A DNA stretch of 64,000 bases from Gemmatimonadota bacterium (GTDB taxonomy: Bacteria; Gemmatimonadota; Gemmatimonadetes; Longimicrobiales; Gaopeijiaceae), in contig JAWKQO010000002.1 of assembly GCA_041390105.1 (NCBI GenBank), positions 186,001-250,000 of the forward strand, read 5' to 3'. A model generated the notes under the pieces. That model worked only from the letters and a program-made list of their open reading frames with translations. It did no database searches and was not told the origin of the DNA. A program made the position numbers and the translations under genes. Positions 9,072-17,890 of the stretch are shown here, one piece after another (within the stretch, counting starts at the first letter, position 1; each line of letters starts with the position of its first letter).

Positions 9072-11546
9072 TCACTCGGTGGTCATGCGCTTCAGGATGG
9101 CGCGAATCTCCTGGGTCTCGCGCCGGGTGGCCGAAGGGTCCGGCGTGGAAGCGATTTCCTCGACGGCGCGGCGTGCTCCGGTGACGGCCGGATGGGCATC
9201 GCCCATAGATCCGATCGCGATCACCCAAACCCGGTAGAATGTCCGTGCGGCGTCGAGCGACCTCCCGACCGCCTTGAGTGACTGTGCGAGCGCGAAGAGG
9301 TCCGGCAGCCGGATCGGGTTGTCGGCGCCGAGCAGGGCGGTGCCGAGCGTGTCGGCACGGAACAAAGGGGTCAGCGACTCCTGCGGACGTCCCATGGTGC
9401 GGAGCAGGCTCCCGTAGTTGACCAGCGCCGACACATGGCCGGGCGTTTCCGAGCCCACGGACTCCACGTAGCGGTCCAGCACCTCGAGGTAGCGTGCTTC
9501 TGCCTCCTCGTAGCGGCCGGCATGCCCGAGCACGAACGCGTAGTTGTGCAGCATGGCCAGGGCGAGTGGGTGGTCGGATCCCAACTCGTCGTGGGCGAGC
9601 TCCCAGGCTTCGCGCACGCGCGGTAGCGCGTCCTCCAGGTCCCCCGCTTGCTGGGCGATGCCGCCGCGAAGGGAGAGCGCGTTCCACAGCTCCGTCTTGC
9701 CGCCCACCGGATCTCGGCGGGCCAACGCCACCGCGGAGTCGGCGTCGGCCGCCGCCTCGTCGAGTCGACCCATCTGCATGGTGGCGAGCGCGAGGTTCTG
9801 GTACGCGGCGGAGCGCTCCACGTGGGCCTCCGGGTCTGCCTCGCTCAGCGTCCGTGCATAGAGTACCGCGGCGTCCTCCCGGCGGCCTTGCGTCAAGCGG
9901 AGGTGTCCGAGGCGACTGAGGATTCTGCGGTACTCGGGGCTGTCTTCCTCTCCCAGGGAATCCAGCAGCGAGCGGGCCTGGGTCAGGAGCGTGTCGGCGC
10001 GGTCCAGTTGTGCCAGCTTCACCTGGGCGCCTCCCAGAATGCGCAGCAGGGAAGCTTGCACAGCGGGCTGTCCCGCACTGCGCGCCAGGGTCCGCTCGGC
10101 ACTGCGTTCCAGAAACGCCTGGACTCTGAGGGTGTCGATGCGCTCATGCGCCTCGAAGTCCGCGCCCGTGAACAGGTCTTCGAGCACCCGTACGACGCCC
10201 TCGGCGCGCAGGCGCTCCTGCTCGGCGCGATCCCGTTCTCGCGCGGTCTGTGCCTGCTGAAGCAAACTCCCCACGGCAAAGAGGAGCGTTGCCATCGAGA
10301 GTCCGCTCCCGGCGAACACGCCCAGTCGATTGCGCCCCACGAACTTCCCGACACGGTAGGTCCAGGCGTCGGGCCGTGCCTCGACCGGAAACCCGTCCAG
10401 GTGCCGGCGCAGATCCTCGGCGAAGGCCTGCACCGTACCGTAGCGACGCGCCGGATCCTCGTGCAGCGCCTTGAGAAGGATGGTGTCGAGATCCCCGCGT
10501 AGCCGGCGTGCCAGACGCTGCGGCGTGGCGCTCCGTGCAGTCGCCGAGGTGGCGGTGCGGGAACCGGAGCCCAGCGTCGTGAAGATGGTGGAGGGTCGGG
10601 GCGGTGCGGCGCCGGACCCCGCTCCGGGGCCCCTCCCCACCGAGCTGGGCCGGACACCCGTGAGCAGTTCGTAGAGAAGGAGACCCAGGGCGTAGATGTC
10701 GCTGGCGGTGGTGGCTTCGTCTCCGCGGAGTTGCTCCGGGCTGGCGTATTCCGGGGTCAAGCGTGGACCCTTGGCGCGGGTCAGGGACCGGGTTCCCTCG
10801 CTGGGGTCGTCGAGAAGCTTGGCGACGCCGAAGTCGAGCAGGCGAGGCCCGTCCTCGGTGACGAGGATGTTCGACGGCTTCAGGTCCCGATGAAGCACGA
10901 GGTTGCGGTGCGCGTACGAGACAGCCTCACAGACTCGGAAGAAGAGTTCGATGCGCGCCTCGAGATCGAGACGTCGCTCGTCACAGAAGCGGTCGATGGG
11001 CAGGCCTTCCACGTACTCCAACACGAGGAAGGGGCGACCCGCCTCCGTGGCTCCCGCGTCGTAGAGCCTCGCGATCCCCGGGTGCTCGAGGCGCGCGAGG
11101 ATGCGGCGTTCCCTCTGGAAGCGCGCGAGGATCTCGTCCGTATCGAGTCCTCGCCGGACCACCTTGAGTGCCACCTGTCGGTGGAACTGGTCGTCGGCGC
11201 GCTCGCAGAGGTAGACCACGCCCATACCGCCGCGGCCGAGCTCGCGAACGACCCGGTAGGGGCCGATGTCCGAACCCGCTGGGACGTCCGGCGTGGGCTC
11301 GGCGGCGTCGGGTTCGTCGTAGGTGTCCAGGGCATCCAACAGCTCACCGGCAAGGGGAGCCGCCGCGTCCCCGATCCGGGCACGGGCGCGCGGCTCGCCC
11401 GCCAGCAGGCGGCGCACCTGTGCCACGATGTCGGCGTCTTCGCCCGCGGCCGCCAGAAGCCGTTCCCGTTGCTCGGCGTCGTCGATCTCCAGGCACGATG
11501 CCAGCAGGCGATCCGCGCGTCGGAAGCGGTCCGCGGGTGAGGTCAA
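9072..11546 (-). CDS. Receptor-type Ser/Thr protein kinase with TPR sensor region
   Basis: 824 residues. I place the start at TTG 11546 because GAAGGAGGA lies just upstream and the protein then begins TSPADRFRRADRLL. Glycine loop GRGGMGVV (104-111), VALKVV lysine, catalytic loop HRDLKPSNIL, DFGVAKLL and the activation-end motif PEYASPEQLRG are all present, so the kinase should be active. A single membrane helix follows (LGVFAGSGLSMATLLFAVGS), then roughly 350 residues of TPR-like helices, presumably on the outer face. A low-complexity proline/serine linker sits inside the kinase C-lobe near VRPSSVGRGPGAGSGAAPPR. The gene precedes the sigma factor on the same strand. Confidence 0.92.
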   Translation of the reverse strand: MTSPADRFRRADRLLASCLEIDDAEQRERLLAAAGEDADIVAQVRRLLAGEPRARARIGDAAAPLAGELLDALDTYDEPDAAEPTPDVPAGSDIGPYRVVRELGRGGMGVVYLCERADDQFHRQVALKVVRRGLDTDEILARFQRERRILARLEHPGIARLYDAGATEAGRPFLVLEYVEGLPIDRFCDERRLDLEARIELFFRVCEAVSYAHRNLVLHRDLKPSNILVTEDGPRLLDFGVAKLLDDPSEGTRSLTRAKGPRLTPEYASPEQLRGDEATTASDIYALGLLLYELLTGVRPSSVGRGPGAGSGAAPPRPSTIFTTLGSGSRTATSATARSATPQRLARRLRGDLDTILLKALHEDPARRYGTVQAFAEDLRRHLDGFPVEARPDAWTYRVGKFVGRNRLGVFAGSGLSMATLLFAVGSLLQQAQTARERDRAEQERLRAEGVVRVLEDLFTGADFEAHERIDTLRVQAFLERSAERTLARSAGQPAVQASLLRILGGAQVKLAQLDRADTLLTQARSLLDSLGEEDSPEYRRILSRLGHLRLTQGRREDAAVLYARTLSEADPEAHVERSAAYQNLALATMQMGRLDEAAADADSAVALARRDPVGGKTELWNALSLRGGIAQQAGDLEDALPRVREAWELAHDELGSDHPLALAMLHNYAFVLGHAGRYEEAEARYLEVLDRYVESVGSETPGHVSALVNYGSLLRTMGRPQESLTPLFRADTLGTALLGADNPIRLPDLFALAQSLKAVGRSLDAARTFYRVWVIAIGSMGDAHPAVTGARRAVEEIASTPDPSATRRETQEIRAILKRMTTE

Positions 11547-11592
11547 GGGACGGTCCTCCTTCGGTACGACATTCGGCAGTAGGGGGCGACAG

Positions 11593-11637
11593 GAGCGGTC
11601 TTGCAAGCGTGGTGCACGAGCGGTCTTGCAAGCGTGA
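11593..11637. promoter_or_regulatory. Two 19-bp direct repeats upstream of the kinase gene
   Basis: The 19-base unit gagcggtcttgcaagcgtg occurs at 11593-11611 and again at 11619-11637, a period of 26 bases. Both copies lie 47-91 bases upstream of the kinase TTG start, where a promoter is expected. It could be a tandem operator or a small duplication; no -10/-35 pair can be named with confidence. Confidence 0.45.
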
Positions 11638-11687
11638 CGAAGGACAGCGCGATTTCGTTGGCGCCGGCCACGGCCACGGAGGCCGCC

Positions 11688-13790
11688 TCAGCGACCCGGG
11701 CGACGTCGCTTGGGCTGAGGCTGAAGCCACGCGTCGATGCGCTGCGACAGACCTGTCCCGTAGAGGGCGAGGATGGCCCGGCGGATGGGCTCGTGCTCGT
11801 ACCCCGCCGATGCGAGGGCACGGGTCGCGGCTTCTGCGTGAGCCTGATCCTCGCAGGCCGCATAGGTGAACGTGGTGCGGCACATGCGCCGGACCACCTT
11901 GGCCGCCCGCTCGGCGGGGTATCGCGCTGCCAGCGTCCACGCGGCCACGCTGTTCACATCCGTGGTGACGGACTCTGCGAGTCCCTCACCCACCCAGTCG
12001 TCTCGTTCCCAGCCGGCCAGCAGCGTCAGGATGGCGACTGGATCCAGGCCTTGCCCATGGAGGGCGCCGACGACCCCGCTCTTGAAGCCCGTGATCCACA
12101 GCAGCGCTTCCTCCCGCGGGACCTCGAACGTCTGCATGAGGCCGCTGAGCACGTCGGCTCGTTCCGGTGCCGTGGCCTCCAACTCAGTGCTGAACTGGAG
12201 GCCGACCCCGCCGCCACTCCACTCCGGGTGCACTGCATGGATCGCCGCCACCGCTTCTCGCCCCGCATACCCGCCTCGACGCAAGGCCTCCGCCAGCGCG
12301 CCCTTCTCCTGGAGCTCGAACTCCTCCGCCGCCAGCAGCGCCAGGGTCGCATCCCTCTCGTAGCGGGCAGCGGTCAGCGCGGCGAGCCGGCGCGCGGCCA
12401 GTTGTACAAGGCCAGTACTCGTTGGGCCGCGAGTGCGGAAGTCGTCCCATCCGTCGCCCGACACCTGCCCACCGAGCAGCGTCCATGCCTCGCCCACCGG
12501 TGCGTCCGCACGACGCATCCCCTCGGCGAAAGCACCGGGGGACAGTTCAAGGTCCGAATGGATCACCGCGTCGCGAGCCTGTGCGTAGCCCAGCCCCGCG
12601 TCGATGAACCAGAGGAAGGCCAGGGTGGGGTCGTCGGTGAGGGCTGCCACGCCCTCCGCCACCAGACCGTACGCCAGATTCACGTCGACGGACGGTGTTG
12701 GAGACGCTGGACCGCCGCGGGATGCGCGCGCACCCCTTCCGGCCCCACTTCTGGAGGTCCGCGCGGGGGTCGGGCGTGTGTCCGCCGCTGCTTGGCGGGC
12801 GACATCCCCCGGACGCCGGAGGGGATGGCTCAGACCCAGCACGAGCCACTGCGTCACCTCTCGGCCGTCCGCACGAAAGTGTTCGGCGAGGGCGAGTGCC
12901 AGCTCAGGTCTCGTGTAGGAGTTCGTCTGCCCGGCCGCAGAGAAGAGGAGCCGGCCGGCGACTGCCCCGTCCCACGAACGCGGATAGAGTTCTCCGAATA
13001 CCTTCAAGAGGTCGGAGAGCGTGTACCCACTGGCGTACAGGACGTGCGCGAGGCGGGAGTCCTCGCCATCCACGAACTGCAGCGTCGCGCGCGCCGCATC
13101 GGCGTCTCCATAGGCCTGCCTCAGCACGGGCGGCCAGCGCTGGGCGAGGTGGCTCTGCTCGACCACGGCGCGCAGTGCAGTCACCGCATCGAGCACAGGG
13201 TACCCCGCCTGCTCGAGCGCGCTGGCCATCGCCGGTGGCGTCATCCCGTACGCGCTCGCGAGGGTCTCTCCGATCTGGTGCAGCTCGAGGTGCCCTTGCA
13301 GCTCCGCGAGGAACGCCGCTGGCTCAAGGGCGAACTCCTTGATCGTCTCGTCCGCTGCCCGGTATCCGCCGCCGGATCGGACCAAGGCCGTGTACATGGC
13401 CACCGGCGACTCATAGAGGTGCATGCAGCGCGCCTGCATGAACGTCACCGACCCGATGTAGTTGGCGATGGGGGGATCGGCCTGACCCTCGGCCAGGGAG
13501 ACCCACTTGGTGCCGCCCGTCGGAATCGTGATGCGGATGCGGATCTCGCGGCTGCCGGCGTTGGTGACGCGCTGCAGGTCGACGCGATTCACGTCCTTGC
13601 TCTGGCCGGCGGCCAGGCTCAGGGTCTGGGTCGCCGGCCGACCATCCGTTCGAGCGAATTGGTACCGGATGGCGCACGGCTCCTGGGCGGCGGTCGCGTC
13701 CGGACGTAGGGCGGCCCAGAGCGGCAAGCACGGCGCCAGAAGGAGGATCGCCGCGGATCGGCGCAGTCCGTGAAGGGCATGGTTCGGCAT
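11688..13790 (-). CDS. Large secreted helical protein of unknown function
   Basis: 700 residues from ATG 13790. The signal peptide has hydrophobic core SAAILLLAPCLPLWAAL and a likely cut after ATAAQ. Residues 37-110 look like a beta domain (CAIRYQFARTDGRPATQTLS, REIRIRITIPTGGTKWVSLA). The rest is a long series of helical hairpins with recurring phrases such as LASAYGMTPPAMASALEQAG, LYASGYTLSDLLKVFGELY and GYDREAVL-like turns, suggesting a solenoid of about 40-residue units. I recognise no family. The C-terminus is basic (PKRRRPGR). Confidence 0.7.
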   Translation of the reverse strand: MPNHALHGLRRSAAILLLAPCLPLWAALRPDATAAQEPCAIRYQFARTDGRPATQTLSLAAGQSKDVNRVDLQRVTNAGSREIRIRITIPTGGTKWVSLAEGQADPPIANYIGSVTFMQARCMHLYESPVAMYTALVRSGGGYRAADETIKEFALEPAAFLAELQGHLELHQIGETLASAYGMTPPAMASALEQAGYPVLDAVTALRAVVEQSHLAQRWPPVLRQAYGDADAARATLQFVDGEDSRLAHVLYASGYTLSDLLKVFGELYPRSWDGAVAGRLLFSAAGQTNSYTRPELALALAEHFRADGREVTQWLVLGLSHPLRRPGDVARQAAADTRPTPARTSRSGAGRGARASRGGPASPTPSVDVNLAYGLVAEGVAALTDDPTLAFLWFIDAGLGYAQARDAVIHSDLELSPGAFAEGMRRADAPVGEAWTLLGGQVSGDGWDDFRTRGPTSTGLVQLAARRLAALTAARYERDATLALLAAEEFELQEKGALAEALRRGGYAGREAVAAIHAVHPEWSGGGVGLQFSTELEATAPERADVLSGLMQTFEVPREEALLWITGFKSGVVGALHGQGLDPVAILTLLAGWERDDWVGEGLAESVTTDVNSVAAWTLAARYPAERAAKVVRRMCRTTFTYAACEDQAHAEAATRALASAGYEHEPIRRAILALYGTGLSQRIDAWLQPQPKRRRPGR

Positions 13791-13851
13791 GGGGAGCTCC
13801 GAGTTGAGCAACGAGGGATGAGCGCCAGTGCGAGTCGATCGCAGCCGACCG

Positions 13852-15147
13852 TCAGGGACAGGCCGGACGGGCCTCGGCCACCGGAGAGTTCGCGTAGGTG
13901 CGGAAGTAGCGTCGGCCGTTGAGCAGCGTCTTGCCCTCGTCATCGAGCTGCAGCGTGTACTCCCTGCGGCTCCCGTCGTGGAAGGTCAGAACCAAGGTGG
14001 GCGCGCCGCCGGGCGTGACCGTCCACCCCCCGGCGCCCCGCGCATTGGAGCCGCTGTAGCCGCCGACCGCACCGCCGCCATCCGCCGAGAACGAGTCGTG
14101 CGAGCCGTAGTAGAAATGACCCTCGCTGCACAGGTCGATGGTGGTCTCTTCCGACGCACCTACGTAGGCGCCGTCCGAGCTACCGCCGCTGTAGTAGCTG
14201 TAGAGGTAGGTGAGCCGCGCGCCGTCGAGGCGGTCACGCCATTCCGACGTGGCGTCCGGAGCGCGGGGGGCGAAGAAGGCGATGCCACCCGCCAACGCTT
14301 CAGCGGCGGACTCGTGCGTGGCGCCGAAGTCGCTGGTCCGCGCTACGGCGAGGAGGGTCAGTCCTCCGCCATGGGGCGAGAGCAACGCGATGAGGCGTGC
14401 TTTGACGGGCTGCCCCTCGATCGTGCCCTTCAGATAGGCGCTCAATCCCCGGCTTCCGAATCCCTCGATGGGTCCGTCCAGCGTCAGGGCGGCTGTGCCT
14501 TCGCTGAAGCCTTCGCGCGCGTCGCTCTTCAGCGCATCGAGCGACTCACGTTCGTGGGGGAACACGAGGAGAGAGCCGGCGACGTCGGCGGACTGGAACG
14601 AGTAGCCACTCCCGGCCGGTGAGGCGGACCACCCGGCCAGCGGCGAGATGCGGAAGCCTCGATAGGGGTCGGACAATTCGGGTGCGTCGGACGCCACCAT
14701 CACGGGTGGGTTCGACGCCGCCGGGGTGGCTGCACTGGAGGGGGCGCTCGTGGTGGCGCCGCCCTGGGCTGCTGCGAGCACTTCGGCCGGGACCGGCTCG
14801 TCCGATCGCGTCAGCACCACCTTCGAATTGGGATCGGCCACAACCAGACGGCCCCCTGCCCGAATGGCCTCGAAGTTGGTGTCGGCCCCCGCGACCCGGT
14901 AGCTGCCGCGCAGCGCTACGCCCAGGAAGGTCCGCGCGGTGAAGGGGACCAAGCCGGCCTGGACCGCGAAATAGCCGGTATACCCGTCGTCGCCGCCGGC
15001 GAGCACGTACATGCTCACGTCCGCGCTCACCCAGGAACCCAACCAGGGATCGTCGTCCTGCGCAGCCAACGGAGGCGCTGCCAGGAGGGCCGTGACGAAG
15101 GCGATGGCGAAAGCAGCTCGTGCGCGACCGCGGGAAAGAGTGACCAT
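13852..15147 (-). CDS. Secreted protein, paralogue of the product at 22164-23036
   Basis: 431 residues with a clear signal peptide (AFAIAFVTALLAAPPLAAQ). The middle (YRGFRISPLAGWSASPAGSG through GGGLTLLAVART) reads like a PsbP/Mog1-type fold. The C-terminal 110 residues are a Ser/Gly-rich beta domain: YLYSYYSGGSSDGAYVGASE, LCSEGHFYYGSHDSFS, YTLQLDDEGKTLLNGRRYF. The same order of parts, with similar wording, occurs in the protein encoded at 22164-23036. The N-terminal 100 residues (DPWLGSWVSADVSMYVLAGG) look like an added lipocalin-like piece. The function is unknown. Confidence 0.75.
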   Translation of the reverse strand: MVTLSRGRARAAFAIAFVTALLAAPPLAAQDDDPWLGSWVSADVSMYVLAGGDDGYTGYFAVQAGLVPFTARTFLGVALRGSYRVAGADTNFEAIRAGGRLVVADPNSKVVLTRSDEPVPAEVLAAAQGGATTSAPSSAATPAASNPPVMVASDAPELSDPYRGFRISPLAGWSASPAGSGYSFQSADVAGSLLVFPHERESLDALKSDAREGFSEGTAALTLDGPIEGFGSRGLSAYLKGTIEGQPVKARLIALLSPHGGGLTLLAVARTSDFGATHESAAEALAGGIAFFAPRAPDATSEWRDRLDGARLTYLYSYYSGGSSDGAYVGASEETTIDLCSEGHFYYGSHDSFSADGGGAVGGYSGSNARGAGGWTVTPGGAPTLVLTFHDGSRREYTLQLDDEGKTLLNGRRYFRTYANSPVAEARPACP

Positions 15148-15341
15148 CGGGGTCTTCCTGTCGAGGGATGCGTCGTCTCACCCCTCTATCGGATTCCTCG
15201 ACCGTCGCGTATCAGGCGGGGAGAGCGCCGGCGCCGGGCCCGCTGGCCGCAAGGAATGTCCAGGTCTTCGGCCGAGCGTCGCCGGGGCGAGGGAGGGGGG
15301 GCCACCGGGGCCGTCCCGCCACCGCGCCTCCGGGGTGTCCT

Positions 15342-17726
15342 ATGAACCGCCACGCTCTCCTGGCGTTTGCCGCGCTGTTCGCGCTGGGTTGCCAGGATCT
15401 GCCCACCGAGCCCGAGCTGGAGATCACCGAGCCGCCCGCGGAGCTGCCACTGCGCGCCGCGCGGTCGGTGGTTCCCACCTTCTCCTGCACTCGCTCCTGG
15501 GCTGCGGCCGTCGATGGAGACTGGTACGACGCCGGCAAGTGGTCCCCGGCAGGTGTGCCCCTTCCCGGCGACAACGTCTGCCTCGACGTGCCGGGCACCT
15601 ACGAGGTGGTGCTCGACTACGACGCGCTCGCCCACATCGTGAAGGTCGGGGGTCCCGGGGCCACGGTGACCCTCGCTGCGGACCACTCCCTGCTGGTGGA
15701 CGGCGGCATCCTGGTGGAGGCGACGGGTCGGTTGGAGATCGACGGCGCGCAGACGATCCATCTGGGGAGCAGCGAGCCTTCCCCCACCGTGACCCTACCG
15801 GACGCGGAGTGGTTCGTGAACCGCGGCGTGGTGGAGATCGGCACGGGGTGCGCGTGCGCCTCGCTCACGGAATGGGAGTTCCAGACCTATGAGAACCACG
15901 CGTGGATGTACCTGAGGGGGCCGTCGACACTCCAGGCGGTGACCTTCGAGAACCGAGGCTTCGTCTTCACCCGGGGCACGGATGCCATCGACGTGCAACG
16001 ATCGCCTACGTCATTCGGGCCCTACTTCGACCAGTTGAGCGGAACGGTCGGGGGGACCGCGACCGTCCGCCTCTGGGACGGGACACTGACGTGGGAGGGA
16101 GGGACGCTTCCGGTGCGGACCTCGTCTCCTTCCACTGCCACGATGACTCTTGTGGGGCAGCAGACAGAGCTGACGTTGCAGAGCAGCGTCCTCTCGGGGC
16201 AGGTGGACGTGGACGTTGCTCAGAGCCTCCTCCTCATCGGCACCATCGGGCGTGATGTGCGGATCCAGATGCTTCGAGCCGCACTACAGCTCTGGCTGGT
16301 GGGGCGCCAGCAGGGACTTCCGGAGAACGAGGGTACTTTGGATCTGCAGATTCCCGCTGGACGCGCCATGGACCTGACACTCTTCCCCACGACCAAGTCT
16401 GGGCCGTGTGGGCTCGTCAATCGCGGAACGCTGAGCATCCACGGTGGAGGAGCAGTATCGGCTCGCCCCGTCTTCGCCTGTGGGGGTCGACCGGTGGTCA
16501 CCAACCGGGGGACCATCGATGTTCAGGGAAGCTCGGCGCTGCAGGTCACGGACATGACACTGGCGGCAGCCTCGAACAGCACACAGCGCGGAACGCTGAC
16601 GCTCGTCCGATCCACGTTGTTGGATCGCGGCACCCTGGGGGATGTGCGATCCATCGGCAGCACCATCAGCCCAGGCCCCGTGGCCCTCCCTGGGTTGTCC
16701 AACGGGATAGGCACGCTGAGCATGGCCTCGCTCGAGCTGGACGCGAACAGCGAGGTGGTCATGGACATTGCGTCCACCCGGGGCACCGCGCACGACGTCA
16801 TCGACGTGCAGGGGAGCGTGCAATACGGCGGCACCCTCACGGTGCGGACTCCGACCGGCTTCGCAGGCGGCAGATGTGGAGACCTGATCCCCCTGATCAC
16901 AGATCGGCTACCGCAAGGCAGTGCTCGCGGCTCCTTCCATGCCTACCAGGGGCTCAACCTTGGTGCTACCCGCGGATGGCGCGTCTACAACCCGGCCCGG
17001 ACGCTGGGGGTCGCGGGCTACCACCCCGGCTCCGCTCCCCTCTACGCCACGCGCGGGTCCATCGCGATGCAGGAGGGCGGACCTTCCTATGACTACCAGA
17101 TCTGCTTGGGAAGCGCCGTTCCCATCGCGGATGTGGACCTCCAGCCCTGGTCGACGAACGGGCAGCTGGACTTTGTCGGGCCTCTGCGGTTTGGCGCGAC
17201 GGACTGGATGCTGCCTCAACGGATGATGGTGCATCCGTTCGACGATGCAGTGGTCGAAGGGCTTCATGCGGACACGATCCTGCACCGACTGGTCAGCAAG
17301 GACCCCAGCTACTCCAGCGCGGGGGCGCTGCGCATCCCCGTCACCATCGAAGACAATGACGGTTCCGCGGATCTGGCGATGGTGCGTGTCTCTCAACAAG
17401 ACAACCAGTTCGTGGGCGACGTCATGAACACCGTCTTCCGGGTCACCAACGCGGGGCCGACGGAGTCGACGGGCTCGACGGTGACGTCGACTGCGCTGAG
17501 TGGTCTGGCCTTCGTGACCGCCACCGGAGCCACGTGCACGGCCAGTGCAGCGGGTGTGGTCACCTGTGCGCTGGGGCTCGTCCCCGCCGGTGGCCAGCTC
17601 GACTTCACGGTCTCGTTCGAGGGACTCGCCGCGGGCGTGCACTCGAGTACCTGGACGGTGACGGGTCAGCAGCCTGACCCGGATCCATCGAACGACTCCG
17701 TGGACTACACCCAGCGGGTGAACTGA
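15342..17726 (+). CDS. Secreted lipoprotein with beta-helix-like repeats and C-terminal DUF11 domain
   Basis: 794 residues from ATG 15342. The lipoprotein signal MNRHALLAFAALFALGC puts the lipidated cysteine at position 17. WYDAGKWSPAGVPLPGDNVC is the start motif of autotransporter-like beta-helix domains in which tagged cell contents are laid out. Long beta repeats follow to about residue 560 (for example SLLVDGGILVEATGRLEIDG, FVNRGVVEIG). The last 110 residues are a DUF11/CARDB-type Ig-like domain (FRVTNAGPTESTGSTVTSTA, ending DPDPSNDSVDYTQ). The likely role is a cell-surface structural or adhesive protein. Confidence 0.82.
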   Translation: MNRHALLAFAALFALGCQDLPTEPELEITEPPAELPLRAARSVVPTFSCTRSWAAAVDGDWYDAGKWSPAGVPLPGDNVCLDVPGTYEVVLDYDALAHIVKVGGPGATVTLAADHSLLVDGGILVEATGRLEIDGAQTIHLGSSEPSPTVTLPDAEWFVNRGVVEIGTGCACASLTEWEFQTYENHAWMYLRGPSTLQAVTFENRGFVFTRGTDAIDVQRSPTSFGPYFDQLSGTVGGTATVRLWDGTLTWEGGTLPVRTSSPSTATMTLVGQQTELTLQSSVLSGQVDVDVAQSLLLIGTIGRDVRIQMLRAALQLWLVGRQQGLPENEGTLDLQIPAGRAMDLTLFPTTKSGPCGLVNRGTLSIHGGGAVSARPVFACGGRPVVTNRGTIDVQGSSALQVTDMTLAAASNSTQRGTLTLVRSTLLDRGTLGDVRSIGSTISPGPVALPGLSNGIGTLSMASLELDANSEVVMDIASTRGTAHDVIDVQGSVQYGGTLTVRTPTGFAGGRCGDLIPLITDRLPQGSARGSFHAYQGLNLGATRGWRVYNPARTLGVAGYHPGSAPLYATRGSIAMQEGGPSYDYQICLGSAVPIADVDLQPWSTNGQLDFVGPLRFGATDWMLPQRMMVHPFDDAVVEGLHADTILHRLVSKDPSYSSAGALRIPVTIEDNDGSADLAMVRVSQQDNQFVGDVMNTVFRVTNAGPTESTGSTVTSTALSGLAFVTATGATCTASAAGVVTCALGLVPAGGQLDFTVSFEGLAAGVHSSTWTVTGQQPDPDPSNDSVDYTQRVN

Positions 17727-17735
17727 GACGCGGTT

Positions 17736-17766
17736 CGGGGCCGGGGACAGACGTTCCTCGGCCCCG
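17736..17766. terminator. Candidate hairpin terminator
   Basis: CGGGGCCG at 17736-17743 pairs with CGGCCCCG at 17759-17766, starting 10 bases after the stop of the lipoprotein gene. There is no clear T-tract, so the terminator call rests on position and stem only. Confidence 0.4.
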
Positions 17767-17890
17767 AGCGCACCTTCGCAGGGTCCCTCGGGGTGGCTGC
17801 TCGCCGCTCGATGGCGGTTTGCGGGCTGCTTTTCCGCTTTCGTCGGTAGCCGTCCCATTCCGACTCCCCAGCTCCGCGAGCGGTGCGCCG

